Origin: CAZTHM01 sp041946825
Lineage (GTDB): Bacteria; Acidobacteriota; Terriglobia; UBA7540
NCBI GenBank assembly: GCA_041946825.1
Contig: JBHGBD010000001.1
Location: forward strand, 310,001-374,000
Length of the DNA stretch: 64,000 nt
Direction: 5' to 3'
Part shown: positions 23,573-31,731 of the stretch, one piece after another
How the letters are laid out: each line of letters starts with the position of its first letter
Position numbering within the stretch: position 1 is the first letter of the stretch
The notes under the pieces: generated by a model
What the model saw: the letters and a program-made list of their open reading frames with translations, nothing else
Database searches by the model: none
What the model was told of the DNA's origin: nothing
Program-made: the position numbers and the translations under genes

Positions 23573-24640
23573 GTGAATGATGGCAATGACTTTGATAAAC
23601 CCGAACCCCGAATCCCGAGTCGCGAGTCCCGAGTTTTCGACTCCCGACTCCCGACTCCCGACTCCCGGACGGGCCATCAACCCGTCCTGCTCCGCGAAGC
23701 CGTCGAATTCCTCGATGTTCGCCCTGACGGCGTCTTTATTGACGCGACGTTGGGCGCTGGCGGCCATGCGGCGGCGATCCTTGGCGTTCTCGAATCCGGG
23801 CAGGGAAGGCTCCTGGGAATCGACCGCGACCCTGTCGCATTAGCGCAGGCCTCGGCGCGGCTCTCGCGGTGGCACGAGAAAGTAATGACGGTACAAGGCA
23901 ATTTCGCCGAGATTGACGCGCTGCACCGGGCAAGCGGGCTTCCGCCCGCCGACGGGATGCTGGCCGACCTCGGCTTGAGCTCGATGCAACTGGAAGAGGC
24001 CGCGCGGGGCTTCAGCTTTAACCTGCCGGGTCCGCTCGACATGCGCATGGACCCGGAAAGCGAAACGACCGCCGAAGCGATTGTGAATCACACTCCGGAG
24101 CGTGACCTGGCGGATCTGATTTATCAGTTAGGAGAAGAGCGACACTCGCGCCGCATTGCGCGAGAGATAGTAAAGGCCCGTCCGATTCGATCAACCACCG
24201 AACTGGCGCAGGTGGTGACGCGAGCTATCCCCTCCCGGGCGGGCCTTTACAATCTTCATCCGGCAACACGCACGTTCATGGCCTTGCGCATGGCCGTCAA
24301 CCGGGAACTCGAGAACCTGGGCGCCTTCCTTTCGAAGGCCCTTGATGTCCTCGCTCCCGGCGGCCGGCTGGTGATGATCAGCTTCCATTCTCTGGAAGAT
24401 CGGCCCATAAAGCAAGCGTTTCAGGCGTGGAAGCGCGAGGGCAGGGCCAATCTTTTGACCAAGCACGTCGTCCGCCCGGGCGCGGACGAAATCCGGACCA
24501 ATCCGCGGGCGCGCAGCGCCAAGCTGCGGGCGGCGGAGAAGAACCGGGACTCGGGACTCGCGATTCGGGATTCGGGAGGAAGCCGTTTCCCGGCTTCCGA
24601 TCCGAGTGGCGAGTCCCGAGCCCTGAATCCTGAATCCTAG
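23573..24640 (+). CDS. rsmH: 16S rRNA (cytosine1402-N4)-methyltransferase
   Basis: A 355-residue enzyme (also called MraW) that methylates C1402 in the ribosomal P site. The conserved core starts at GHQPVLLREAVEFL (~residue 34) and includes DATLGAGGHA (SAM site), DRDPVAL, DLGLSSMQLE, GFSFNLPGPLDMRMD, NLHPATRTFMALRMAVN and VMISFHSLEDRP, with the usual RAAEK end. About 30 residues before GHQPV and 30 after RAAEK are translated from heptamer arrays (PRIPSRESRVFDSRLPTPDS and RDSGLAIRDSGGSRF). ATG 23573 is the only clear start; a later non-ATG start would trim the leader. Confidence 0.93.
   Translation: MNDGNDFDKPEPRIPSRESRVFDSRLPTPDSRTGHQPVLLREAVEFLDVRPDGVFIDATLGAGGHAAAILGVLESGQGRLLGIDRDPVALAQASARLSRWHEKVMTVQGNFAEIDALHRASGLPPADGMLADLGLSSMQLEEAARGFSFNLPGPLDMRMDPESETTAEAIVNHTPERDLADLIYQLGEERHSRRIAREIVKARPIRSTTELAQVVTRAIPSRAGLYNLHPATRTFMALRMAVNRELENLGAFLSKALDVLAPGGRLVMISFHSLEDRPIKQAFQAWKREGRANLLTKHVVRPGADEIRTNPRARSAKLRAAEKNRDSGLAIRDSGGSRFPASDPSGESRALNPES
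23600..23668. repeat. Tandem heptamer array F inside the rsmH 5' coding region
   Basis: CCCGAAC, CCCGAAT, CCCGAGT, CGCGAGT, CCCGAGT, TTTCGAC, TCCCGAC three times, TCCCGG, all in phase. The first half (GAGTCGCGAGTC) is complementary at 11 of 12 positions to the second (GACTCCCGACTC), so it can fold into a hairpin at the start of the mRNA for RsmH. Confidence 0.9.
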
Positions 24641-24656
24641 ATCCTGAATCCTGAGC
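24545..24656. repeat. Tandem heptamer array G across the rsmH stop and up to the ftsL start
   Basis: Left half from 24545: CGGGACT, CGGGACT, CGCGATT, CGGGATT, CGGGAGG. Right half from 24622: CCTGAAT, CCTGAAT, CCTAGAT, CCTGAAT, CCTGAGC, ending exactly at the ftsL ATG (24657). The rsmH TAG lies in the unit CCTAGAT. The halves are partly inverted complements (GGGACTCG and CGAGTCCC). Confidence 0.9.
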
Positions 24657-25169
24657 ATGGCGACCGTAGCAGTAGCACTCCCGAGAACGAAACGGCGTCC
24701 GAGAAGCCAGCCCGCAAGCAATCTGGCGGGTGGGCGGGCGGGCCTCGCGGACATCTATTTTGTCAAGCGCATTGACAACTCCCGCTTGCGGCGGGAAGTG
24801 GACCGGGAGAAGCGACGTGAATGTTTCTGTCTGCTGGGACTGGTCGTTCTGGTTTTTCTTTTTGGTCTGCATGTGGCGTGGCAGAGTTTCCAGTGCGTGC
24901 GGGACGGCTATCAGATTGAAGAGGTCAAAAAGCAGCGGGCGGCGCTGGCGGAATGGAACAGCGCGCTGCGCATCCAGCACGCCTCGCTGGCTGATCCGCA
25001 GCGCATCGACACCCTGGCACGGCGGCGCTTGGGGCTCGCCTCGCCCAGCCCGCGACAGGTGATTCGGGTGGGCGGCGGGGCGGCGGTTCCGGAGGCCGCG
25101 AGCGAACCGGTTTTCGCCCGTAACCTGCCCGCCAGCCGGTCGGCGGGCGAGCTTCCCCGTGAGCCTTGA
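24657..25169 (+). CDS. ftsL: FtsL-like cell division protein
   Basis: A 170-residue bitopic membrane protein in the ftsL position between rsmH and ftsI. A cytoplasmic N-terminus of about 60 residues rich in Arg leads to a membrane segment (CFCLLGLVVLVFLFGLHVAW, ~60-79) and a periplasmic coiled-coil-like stretch (IEEVKKQRAALAEWNSALRIQHASL) ending in DPQRIDTLARRRLGLASP, the typical FtsL/DivIC end motif. It would act with FtsQ and an FtsB-type protein at the septum; ftsB is not in the window. About 45 C-terminal residues are Ala/Pro-rich. Confidence 0.85.
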   Translation: MATVAVALPRTKRRPRSQPASNLAGGRAGLADIYFVKRIDNSRLRREVDREKRRECFCLLGLVVLVFLFGLHVAWQSFQCVRDGYQIEEVKKQRAALAEWNSALRIQHASLADPQRIDTLARRRLGLASPSPRQVIRVGGGAAVPEAASEPVFARNLPASRSAGELPREP

Positions 25170-25171
25170 CG

Positions 25172-27244
25172 ATGGTGATTCGAACGCTCCAGGCCCGGTC
25201 GGCAAAGAAGGTGCGCCCTGGCGCGCTGCCCCGAGGCTTGCTCCTTGGGGGCTTCCTTGCGGTGTGGATGCTCGGCCTGGTCATCCGCCTCTACCAGTTG
25301 CAAGTCATAGAGTATGTCGACCTGGCGGCGCGCGCCGAGCGGCAACAACAGCGTACCGTTGAGACTTCGCCGCCGCGCGGAACCGTTTTCGACCGCAACC
25401 TCCATCCGCTGGCCATGAGCCTGGCGGTGGAATCTGTCTTCGCGACTCCCAACGAAATCCCCAACCCGGAGATGGTCGCCAGGCTGCTCTCGCCGGTTTT
25501 GGGCGTGGATAGGGATGAGTTACTGGGGAAGTTCAAGGCCTTCAAAACCTTCTGCTGGGTGAAACGGAAAGTCACTACCGAGGAGGCCGCGCGGGTTCGC
25601 AATCTGAATCTGAAGGGAATCTACTTCCAGAAGGAAACCAAGCGCTTCTATCCCAAGGGCGAACTGGCGGCTCAAGTTCTGGGATATGTCGGCCTCGACG
25701 ACCACGGCCTGGCCGGGCTCGAATACCAGATGAATCGTCAGATCCAGGGCACGCCGGGCCGCGTCCTGATTGCCGCTGACGCCCGCCGCCAGTCGTTCCA
25801 GTCAACCGGGCGCGAAGGGCAGCCGGGCAAAAACCTCGTCCTCACCCTCGACGAGAATATCCAGTACATCGCCGAGAAAGCCCTCGCCGAGGCGGCGGTG
25901 AAGTGGCGCATGTCGAGCGGCACGGTCGTCATCCAGAATCCCAACACCGGCGAAATCCTCGCCATGGCGAGCTATCCGACCTTCGACCCTAATGAGTTTG
26001 GCAAAAGTTCCCCCGAGGCGCGGGTGAACCGCGGCGTCGCGTGGGTCTTCGAGCCGGGTTCGACATTCAAAATCGTTGCCGTTTCGGCGGCGCTGGAAGA
26101 AAAGCTTACGCGCCCCTCGGAAGTCATCAATTGTCAGAACGGAGGCATCATACTATCAGGCCATACTATCCATGATCATAAGCCATACGGAAACTTAACC
26201 CTCAGCCGCGTGATGGCGAATTCCAGCGACGTCGGCGTGATCAAGCTCGGGCTGCGACTGGGCGAGGATAGGCTCTATCGCTACATCCGCGCATTCGGCT
26301 TTGGCGCGGAAGCCAACGTCGATTTGCCAGCGGAAGAGCGCGGGTTGCTGCAGCCGCCCAGCCGCTGGTCGGGCATCTCCATCGGCGAGATCTCGATGGG
26401 GCAGGAAGTCGGCGTGACCGCGCTGCAGATCGTTTCGGCCTACTCCGCCATCGCCAATGGAGGAATCCTCTTTCAGCCCCGGATCGTCCGCGACATCTTC
26501 CTCGGGGACCGTCATGAATCTCCGCCGCCCGCTTCGGGCCGGCGCGTGGTCGGTCAGCAGACTGCCGAAACCATGAAGTCCATTTTCGCTGAGGTTGTGG
26601 AAAGCGGCACGGGCACCCCCGCGCGCCTGGCCGGGTATACGGCCGGCGGGAAAACCGGTACGGCACAAAAAATCGACGCTTCCGGCACTTATTCCAAGAC
26701 GCACTACATCGCCTCTTTTGTGGGTTTCGCCCCAGTTCGAGAGCCGGCGGTAACTATTCTGGTGGTTATCGACTCTCCGGTAGGGGCGATCTACGGGACA
26801 GAAGTGGCAGCCCCGGTGTTCAGGTCCATCGCAGAGCAGACTCTGGGTTATCTCAACGTGCCGCACGACAACCCTTCCCAATGGCCGCAAGTTGCAAGGT
26901 CCGCACCTGCTGGGTCGCCGCGCCAGCAACGCCGCGATCCCGTGGGATACCTTCCATCGGAGCCTGGACTCTTCGGGGCCGCCACTTCACCCGTTCGAAC
27001 GGTCTCTTACTCTTCTTTCCGCTCACCTGAGGTCGAGCCTGCAGATACCGTGGTTCTCGATGATGGGCCATTGGTGACAGTTCCCGATCTGACCGGATTG
27101 GCTCTGCGTCGGGCCGCCGAGGTGTGTCAGAAACTGGGACTCGAGCTCAATGTCCGCGGCTCAGGTCTGGCCATGGAACAGATGCCGCCGGCGCGCTCGA
27201 GAGTACCGGCGGGGTCACGAATCTGGGTTCGTTTTGGGAGATAG
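25172..27244 (+). CDS. ftsI: Septal peptidoglycan transpeptidase (class B PBP) with a PASTA domain
   Basis: A 690-residue class B penicillin-binding protein cross-linking septal peptidoglycan. It has a membrane anchor (LLLGGFLAVWMLGLVIRLYQL, ~20-40), the dimerisation region starting at SPPRGTVFDRN, the catalytic GSTFK (Ser ~296), SSD at ~351 (usually SSN) and KTGTA at ~493. Residues ~635-690 (VPDLTGLALRRAAEVCQKLG ... VPAGSRIWVRFG) form one PASTA domain, known from Gram-positive PBPs and also used by other phyla. TTG 25166 overlaps the ftsL stop, but ATG 25172 two codons later is preferred. Confidence 0.93.
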   Translation: MVIRTLQARSAKKVRPGALPRGLLLGGFLAVWMLGLVIRLYQLQVIEYVDLAARAERQQQRTVETSPPRGTVFDRNLHPLAMSLAVESVFATPNEIPNPEMVARLLSPVLGVDRDELLGKFKAFKTFCWVKRKVTTEEAARVRNLNLKGIYFQKETKRFYPKGELAAQVLGYVGLDDHGLAGLEYQMNRQIQGTPGRVLIAADARRQSFQSTGREGQPGKNLVLTLDENIQYIAEKALAEAAVKWRMSSGTVVIQNPNTGEILAMASYPTFDPNEFGKSSPEARVNRGVAWVFEPGSTFKIVAVSAALEEKLTRPSEVINCQNGGIILSGHTIHDHKPYGNLTLSRVMANSSDVGVIKLGLRLGEDRLYRYIRAFGFGAEANVDLPAEERGLLQPPSRWSGISIGEISMGQEVGVTALQIVSAYSAIANGGILFQPRIVRDIFLGDRHESPPPASGRRVVGQQTAETMKSIFAEVVESGTGTPARLAGYTAGGKTGTAQKIDASGTYSKTHYIASFVGFAPVREPAVTILVVIDSPVGAIYGTEVAAPVFRSIAEQTLGYLNVPHDNPSQWPQVARSAPAGSPRQQRRDPVGYLPSEPGLFGAATSPVRTVSYSSFRSPEVEPADTVVLDDGPLVTVPDLTGLALRRAAEVCQKLGLELNVRGSGLAMEQMPPARSRVPAGSRIWVRFGR

Positions 27245-27361
27245 CTTCGAAACGTCCTTTTTCTATGGGCGGTGCTCGGAAAAACGGAATCGGGTTCGCA
27301 GCCCCAAAATGACAGCCTGCGAGCCCCGGACCAATGACGGGTCCTTTAATGCGAGTGGAAA

Positions 27362-28873
27362 ATGAAGCTGGGCGAACTCCTGCGAGGAGTGCCGACCCTC
27401 GAATTTGGCGCGGATGCCGCCGTCGAAATAACCGCTCTGGCCTATGATTCCCGGCGCGTCAAGCCGGGAACCCTCTTCTTTGCAATCCAAGGCGAAAAAG
27501 CCGATGGCCACGCTTTCATTCCTCAGGCCCTCCGTGCAGGGGCAGCGGCTGTTGTAAGTGAACGTCCCGCTCCCTCTGAGCTGTCGTCACGGTGGGTTCG
27601 AGTGGCAAGGATTCGTCGGGCACTTTCCGATACGGCGCGAACGTTCCTGGGACGGCCCGATGCCCGGCTCTTGCTGACCGGGATCACGGGAACAAATGGC
27701 AAAACAACTACAGCCTTCCTGACCGAAAGCATTCTACGCACTGCCGGAATGCAAACTGGCCTCTTCGGCACCATCGAGTACCGGCTGGGCGGCAAAACGA
27801 TCTCTGCGGTCAACACAACACCCGAGTCACTGGACCTCCTGACGTATTTCGCCGAGTTGCTCGGCTCCGGCGGACAAGCCGCCGTTTTGGAGGCCTCTTC
27901 GCACGCCCTCGCCCAAGAGCGGCTTTGGGGATTCAAATTCTCCGCTGCCGTCTTCACCAATCTCACCCGCGACCATCTGGACTTCCATGGCGATTTCGAC
28001 CACTACTTCGCAGCGAAGCGTCGCCTTTTCGAGGGGTTGGGGACCACTCCGCCGGAATTGGCGGTTATTAATGCCGACGACCCTTGGGGCGCTAAGCTCT
28101 CCGACATAACCAATCCGAGGCGGATGACCTTCGGGATGAATTCCCCCGCCGATGTCCGTCCCATTCAGTTCACCCATGGCCGCGCCGGTCTTCACGCTAC
28201 CTTGCTGACCCCGGCGGGAAAGGTCGAAATCGAGTCGCCACTTGCTGGCAGGGCAAATCTGATGAATATCCTGGCCGCCACGGCCACGGCTATCGGTCTG
28301 GAGGTTCCGGTGGGAAAGATCCAAGAGGGAATCGCGCTGTTGACGGCTGTCCCCGGACGATTCGAGCGCGTTGATGAAGGCCAGCCATTTGTTGTGGTTG
28401 TGGACTACGCTCACACGGACGACGCCCTGCGAAATGTTCTGAGAACCGCGCGCGAACTCACTCGAGAAAGGCTGATCGTCCTTTTCGGATGTGGCGGCGA
28501 CCGAGACCGAACCAAGCGGCCTCTGATGGGTGAGGCGGCGGGTTCCCTGGCGGACTTCGTCGTGCTCACTTCCGACAACCCGCGCAGCGAGGATCCCCTC
28601 ATGATCCTCAACGATGCTTTAGTGGGGCTACAGAAAACCGGAACACCTTACGTCGCCGAGGTTGACCGCGAGGTGGCAATCCGCAAGGCGCTCGAGTCGG
28701 CGCATGAGGGCGACGTCGTGGTCGTGGCGGGCAAGGGCCACGAGACCTACCAGATTCTGAGAGACCGGACGATCCCGTTCGACGATCGAGAAGTGGCGAG
28801 ACGCATGCTGAGAGAGATGGGCTATCGGTCTGAAAATGCCGGGAGTTCTCGACCGAAGCCGAACCGGCACTGA
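27362..28873 (+). CDS. murE: UDP-MurNAc-L-Ala-D-Glu--meso-diaminopimelate ligase
   Basis: A 503-residue cytoplasmic ATP-dependent ligase adding the third residue of the stem peptide. The P-loop is GITGTNGKTTT (~108-118); NTTPESLDLL and VLEASSHAL are typical MurE segments; RVKPGTLFFAIQG is the uridine-site region. The specificity motif DNPRSEDP (~404-411) points to meso-diaminopimelate rather than lysine, hence a Gram-negative-type wall. GAGTGGAAA precedes the ATG. The 117-bp gap after ftsI carries no array. Confidence 0.95.
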   Translation: MKLGELLRGVPTLEFGADAAVEITALAYDSRRVKPGTLFFAIQGEKADGHAFIPQALRAGAAAVVSERPAPSELSSRWVRVARIRRALSDTARTFLGRPDARLLLTGITGTNGKTTTAFLTESILRTAGMQTGLFGTIEYRLGGKTISAVNTTPESLDLLTYFAELLGSGGQAAVLEASSHALAQERLWGFKFSAAVFTNLTRDHLDFHGDFDHYFAAKRRLFEGLGTTPPELAVINADDPWGAKLSDITNPRRMTFGMNSPADVRPIQFTHGRAGLHATLLTPAGKVEIESPLAGRANLMNILAATATAIGLEVPVGKIQEGIALLTAVPGRFERVDEGQPFVVVVDYAHTDDALRNVLRTARELTRERLIVLFGCGGDRDRTKRPLMGEAAGSLADFVVLTSDNPRSEDPLMILNDALVGLQKTGTPYVAEVDREVAIRKALESAHEGDVVVVAGKGHETYQILRDRTIPFDDREVARRMLREMGYRSENAGSSRPKPNRH

Positions 28874-28918
28874 GAGGCCCTGAGGGCGCGCGGTTCGAAT
28901 TGACGGCCCGGTCAGGTT

Positions 28919-30343
28919 ATGGAACTAACTTTGAGTGAAGTGGCGACCATTCTTGGCGCAACGACCAAGGCCCCCGAGCAGTTGGCGAGGGGCTATTCGA
29001 TTGATTCCCGCACGGTCGCGACGGGCCAGTTGTTTTTCGCAATCCGCGGCCCGCGATTTGACGGCCACGATTTCGTCTTGCAGGCGCTTGAGCGAGGAGC
29101 GGTGGGGGCAGTGATCGAGCACGGATACCTGAATCGATACGCCGCCGAGATTTCTGGGAGACTGCTTCCGGTCTCGAATACCACGGAAGCGCTTCAGCGC
29201 CTTGCCCGCGGGGTCAGGCAAAAATGGGGAAAACCGCTTGTCGCGGTGACGGGGAGCACCGGCAAGTCTACGACGAAGGAAATGACGGCTGCCATCCTCA
29301 GCGAGCGCTTCTCGGTTTTGAAGTCTCAGGGTAACCTGAACAATTACTATGGCTTGCCGCTCACGCTTCTCGCCCTCCAGGTGACCCACGGAATGGCAGT
29401 CGTAGAGCTTGCCATGTCCGCACCGGGCGAGATCGCTCTCCTGACACGGATTGCCGAGCCTCAGGTCGGGATTGTGACCAACGTGGCTCCAGTGCATCTC
29501 CAATTCTTCGACTCCATCGACTCAATTTCCCGAGCTAAGAGGGAATTGGTGGAGAATCTACCTTCATCAGCGACCGCGGTTCTGAACTTCGACGACCCAC
29601 GCGTGCGGAGGTTCTCCGAGGTTTTCGCTGGTAAGACGCTGACCTTCGGGTATGGGGCGGGGGCGGATTTTCGTGCCTCGAACGTTGGACCAGGATCGGG
29701 AAGGGGCACGCAGTTCCGTGTGGAGGGGCCCCGATTCAGCGGAGAGTTCCAGCTAGGTCTTCCGGGCGAGCACAATGTTCAAAACTCGCTGGCAGCGATC
29801 GCGGCGGCTTCCGTTTTCGGGGCCACCGCAGAGGAGTGTCGCCGGGCGCTCGCCAAGCTCCAACCTTTGCCACAGCGTAGTGAAATTCTTACACTCCCCT
29901 CCGGCGTGACAATTATCAGCGATTGTTATAACTCGAATCCGCTGGCCATGGAGAAGATGCTCGAGACGCTGGCGGCTTGGCCCACAGCGAGGCGAAGGAT
30001 CGTCGTTGCCGGAGAAATGCTTGAACTCGGCCCGGCTGCGCCGGAATTCCATCGTCAGATAGGCCGAAAATGCGCTGCCAGCAAGGTTGACTGGTTGCTT
30101 GCAGTGCAAGGAGATGCGCGCTTCTTCTTGGAAGGGGCGTGGGGGGCCGGCCTGCCCAAGGGACAAGGGAGATTCTTCAGAAACGCTGAGGACGCCGCTG
30201 AATTCTGCCGGACGCTTCTTCAACCGGGCGATGTCGTCCTTGTAAAAGGCTCACGCGCAGTGCATTTGGAAAAGGTTGCTGAATTGCTCCAGTCGTCAGG
30301 GAACGATGCGAAGCACACGCCCAAGACGGCGCCGACGACCTGA
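28919..30343 (+). CDS. murF: UDP-MurNAc-tripeptide--D-Ala-D-Ala ligase
   Basis: A 474-residue ligase adding D-Ala-D-Ala to the precursor. It shows YSIDSRTVATGQLFFAIRG (N-terminal uridine domain), P-loop VTGSTGKSTTKEM (Ser replaces the usual Thr after Lys), SQGNLNNYYGLPLTLL, VVELAMSAPGEIALL, and DCYNSNPLAMEKML, and in the last domain GDVVLVKGSRAVHLEKV. It is 45 bp downstream of murE and 11 bp upstream of mraY. Confidence 0.95.
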   Translation: MELTLSEVATILGATTKAPEQLARGYSIDSRTVATGQLFFAIRGPRFDGHDFVLQALERGAVGAVIEHGYLNRYAAEISGRLLPVSNTTEALQRLARGVRQKWGKPLVAVTGSTGKSTTKEMTAAILSERFSVLKSQGNLNNYYGLPLTLLALQVTHGMAVVELAMSAPGEIALLTRIAEPQVGIVTNVAPVHLQFFDSIDSISRAKRELVENLPSSATAVLNFDDPRVRRFSEVFAGKTLTFGYGAGADFRASNVGPGSGRGTQFRVEGPRFSGEFQLGLPGEHNVQNSLAAIAAASVFGATAEECRRALAKLQPLPQRSEILTLPSGVTIISDCYNSNPLAMEKMLETLAAWPTARRRIVVAGEMLELGPAAPEFHRQIGRKCAASKVDWLLAVQGDARFFLEGAWGAGLPKGQGRFFRNAEDAAEFCRTLLQPGDVVLVKGSRAVHLEKVAELLQSSGNDAKHTPKTAPTT

Positions 30344-30354
30344 ACAGGACTCCG

Positions 30355-31485
30355 ATGTTTTACTATCTCTACCTCGCTTTTCACGAGCAGTTCCGAATCC
30401 TCAATCTATTCCGTTACATTACCTTCCGGACGGCCTATGCCAGTCTGACTGCCCTCTTTCTAGCTTTGGTGCTGGGCCCCTGGCTCATCCGCAAGCTGCG
30501 GGAGTTTCAAATTGGCCAGTATATCCGTGAAGACGGCCCACAGGCGCACCATACGAAGGCCGGAACTCCAACCATGGGGGGCGTGCTCATTATCCTCTGC
30601 GTCGTGGTACCGACGCTTCTCTGGTCCGACTTGCGGAATATCTTCGTTTGGATCGTACTCGCGCTCACCCTGGCGTTTGCGGGGATTGGGTTCTGGGACG
30701 ACTACCAGAAAGTGCGACGAAAACAGAACCTGGGGCTTACCGCGCGCACCAAGCTCCTGCTTCAAATCCTGGTTAGTTTCATCTTCGCGATAACACTTAT
30801 CTTCCTCTCTGCCCACAACCTCTATTCGACCAACCTGACGTTTCCGTTCTTCAAGCGATTTCGTCCGGACTTCTTGATTTCCTCGTTTTTGAGCAACATC
30901 TGGACATACCCGCTCGCGTTCGTCCCATTTCTCCTCTTTGTGGTGCTGATTCTGGTCGGCTCATCGAATGCGGTGAATCTGACGGACGGTTTGGATGGCC
31001 TGGCGATCGGCTGCGTCATCATCTCGGCGTCGGCCCTGACCGTGCTTACTTACGTTGCCGGACATGCCGTCCTGGCGGATTATCTCGACCTCGAGCACCT
31101 CCCGCGCGTCGCGGAACTGACGATCTTCTGCGGCGCGATGGTCGGAGCCAGCTTGGGCTTTCTCTGGTACAACGCCTACCCGGCGGAAATCTTCATGGGC
31201 GACGTGGGGTCGCTCTCCTTGGGTGGCGCCATCGCGACGGTGGCCGTCATTATCAAGCAGGAATTGCTGCTTCCCTTCATCGGAGGAGTTTTCGTGACTG
31301 AGGCGCTTTCGGTGATTATCCAGGTTGCGTCCTACAAATTGCGTGGGAAGCGTGTCTTCAGGATGGCGCCCATTCACCACCATTTTGAGCTCATCGGTTG
31401 GAAAGAATCGAAGATCATCGCGCGCTTCTGGATTGCTGCCCTGGTGTTTGCGCTGTTTGCCTTGACGACCTTGAAGCTGAGGTAG
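30355..31485 (+). CDS. mraY: Phospho-N-acetylmuramoyl-pentapeptide transferase
   Basis: A 376-residue polytopic membrane enzyme transferring phospho-MurNAc-pentapeptide to undecaprenyl phosphate (lipid I). About ten membrane segments are evident. Signature stretches are HHTKAGTPTMGGVLII, FWDDYQKVRRKQNLGL with the catalytic DD, NLTDGLDGLAIG, FMGDVGSLSLGG and MAPIHHHFELIGW. It is the normal length and in the usual place between murF and murD, except that a small RHH gene lies before murD. Confidence 0.96.
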   Translation: MFYYLYLAFHEQFRILNLFRYITFRTAYASLTALFLALVLGPWLIRKLREFQIGQYIREDGPQAHHTKAGTPTMGGVLIILCVVVPTLLWSDLRNIFVWIVLALTLAFAGIGFWDDYQKVRRKQNLGLTARTKLLLQILVSFIFAITLIFLSAHNLYSTNLTFPFFKRFRPDFLISSFLSNIWTYPLAFVPFLLFVVLILVGSSNAVNLTDGLDGLAIGCVIISASALTVLTYVAGHAVLADYLDLEHLPRVAELTIFCGAMVGASLGFLWYNAYPAEIFMGDVGSLSLGGAIATVAVIIKQELLLPFIGGVFVTEALSVIIQVASYKLRGKRVFRMAPIHHHFELIGWKESKIIARFWIAALVFALFALTTLKLR

Positions 31486-31542
31486 AGAACCGTCACCTTT
31501 GACAAATGGAATTTCTGCGCATAAAATACGCACTAATGATCT

Positions 31543-31731
31543 ATGGCCAGGCCGAAGTCATTCCGTAATCCGACGCGCGTTAGCCTGACGCTGAACCGCG
31601 ACACGCTCGCTTGCGCCCGCCGGTTGGCTCGGCGCGCGCGGCGATCGCTTTCGGAAATCATCTCCGAGATCCTGGAAGGCCATTTCCGAAGAAACGGAAA
31701 CAATCGCGCCCGCACGGGAGGCGTGCTTTGA
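31543..31731 (+). CDS. Small ribbon-helix-helix (CopG-like) DNA-binding protein
   Basis: A 62-residue basic protein in the dcw cluster between mraY and murD. FRNPTRVSLTLNRDTLACARRLARRARRSLSEIISEILEG has the strand-helix-helix pattern of CopG/Arc: an alternating strand (TRVSLTLNR) then two helices with SLSEIISEIL. Its stop overlaps the murD TTG start (TTGA), so the two are probably translationally coupled. No toxin partner is adjacent. A regulatory role on the cluster is an inference; such a gene is not a usual dcw member. Confidence 0.72.
   Translation: MARPKSFRNPTRVSLTLNRDTLACARRLARRARRSLSEIISEILEGHFRRNGNNRARTGGVL

Noticed and set aside
28890..28918. GGTTCGAATTGAC as a tRNA T-arm
   Set aside because: No cloverleaf could be drawn around it; it is the murE-murF spacer.
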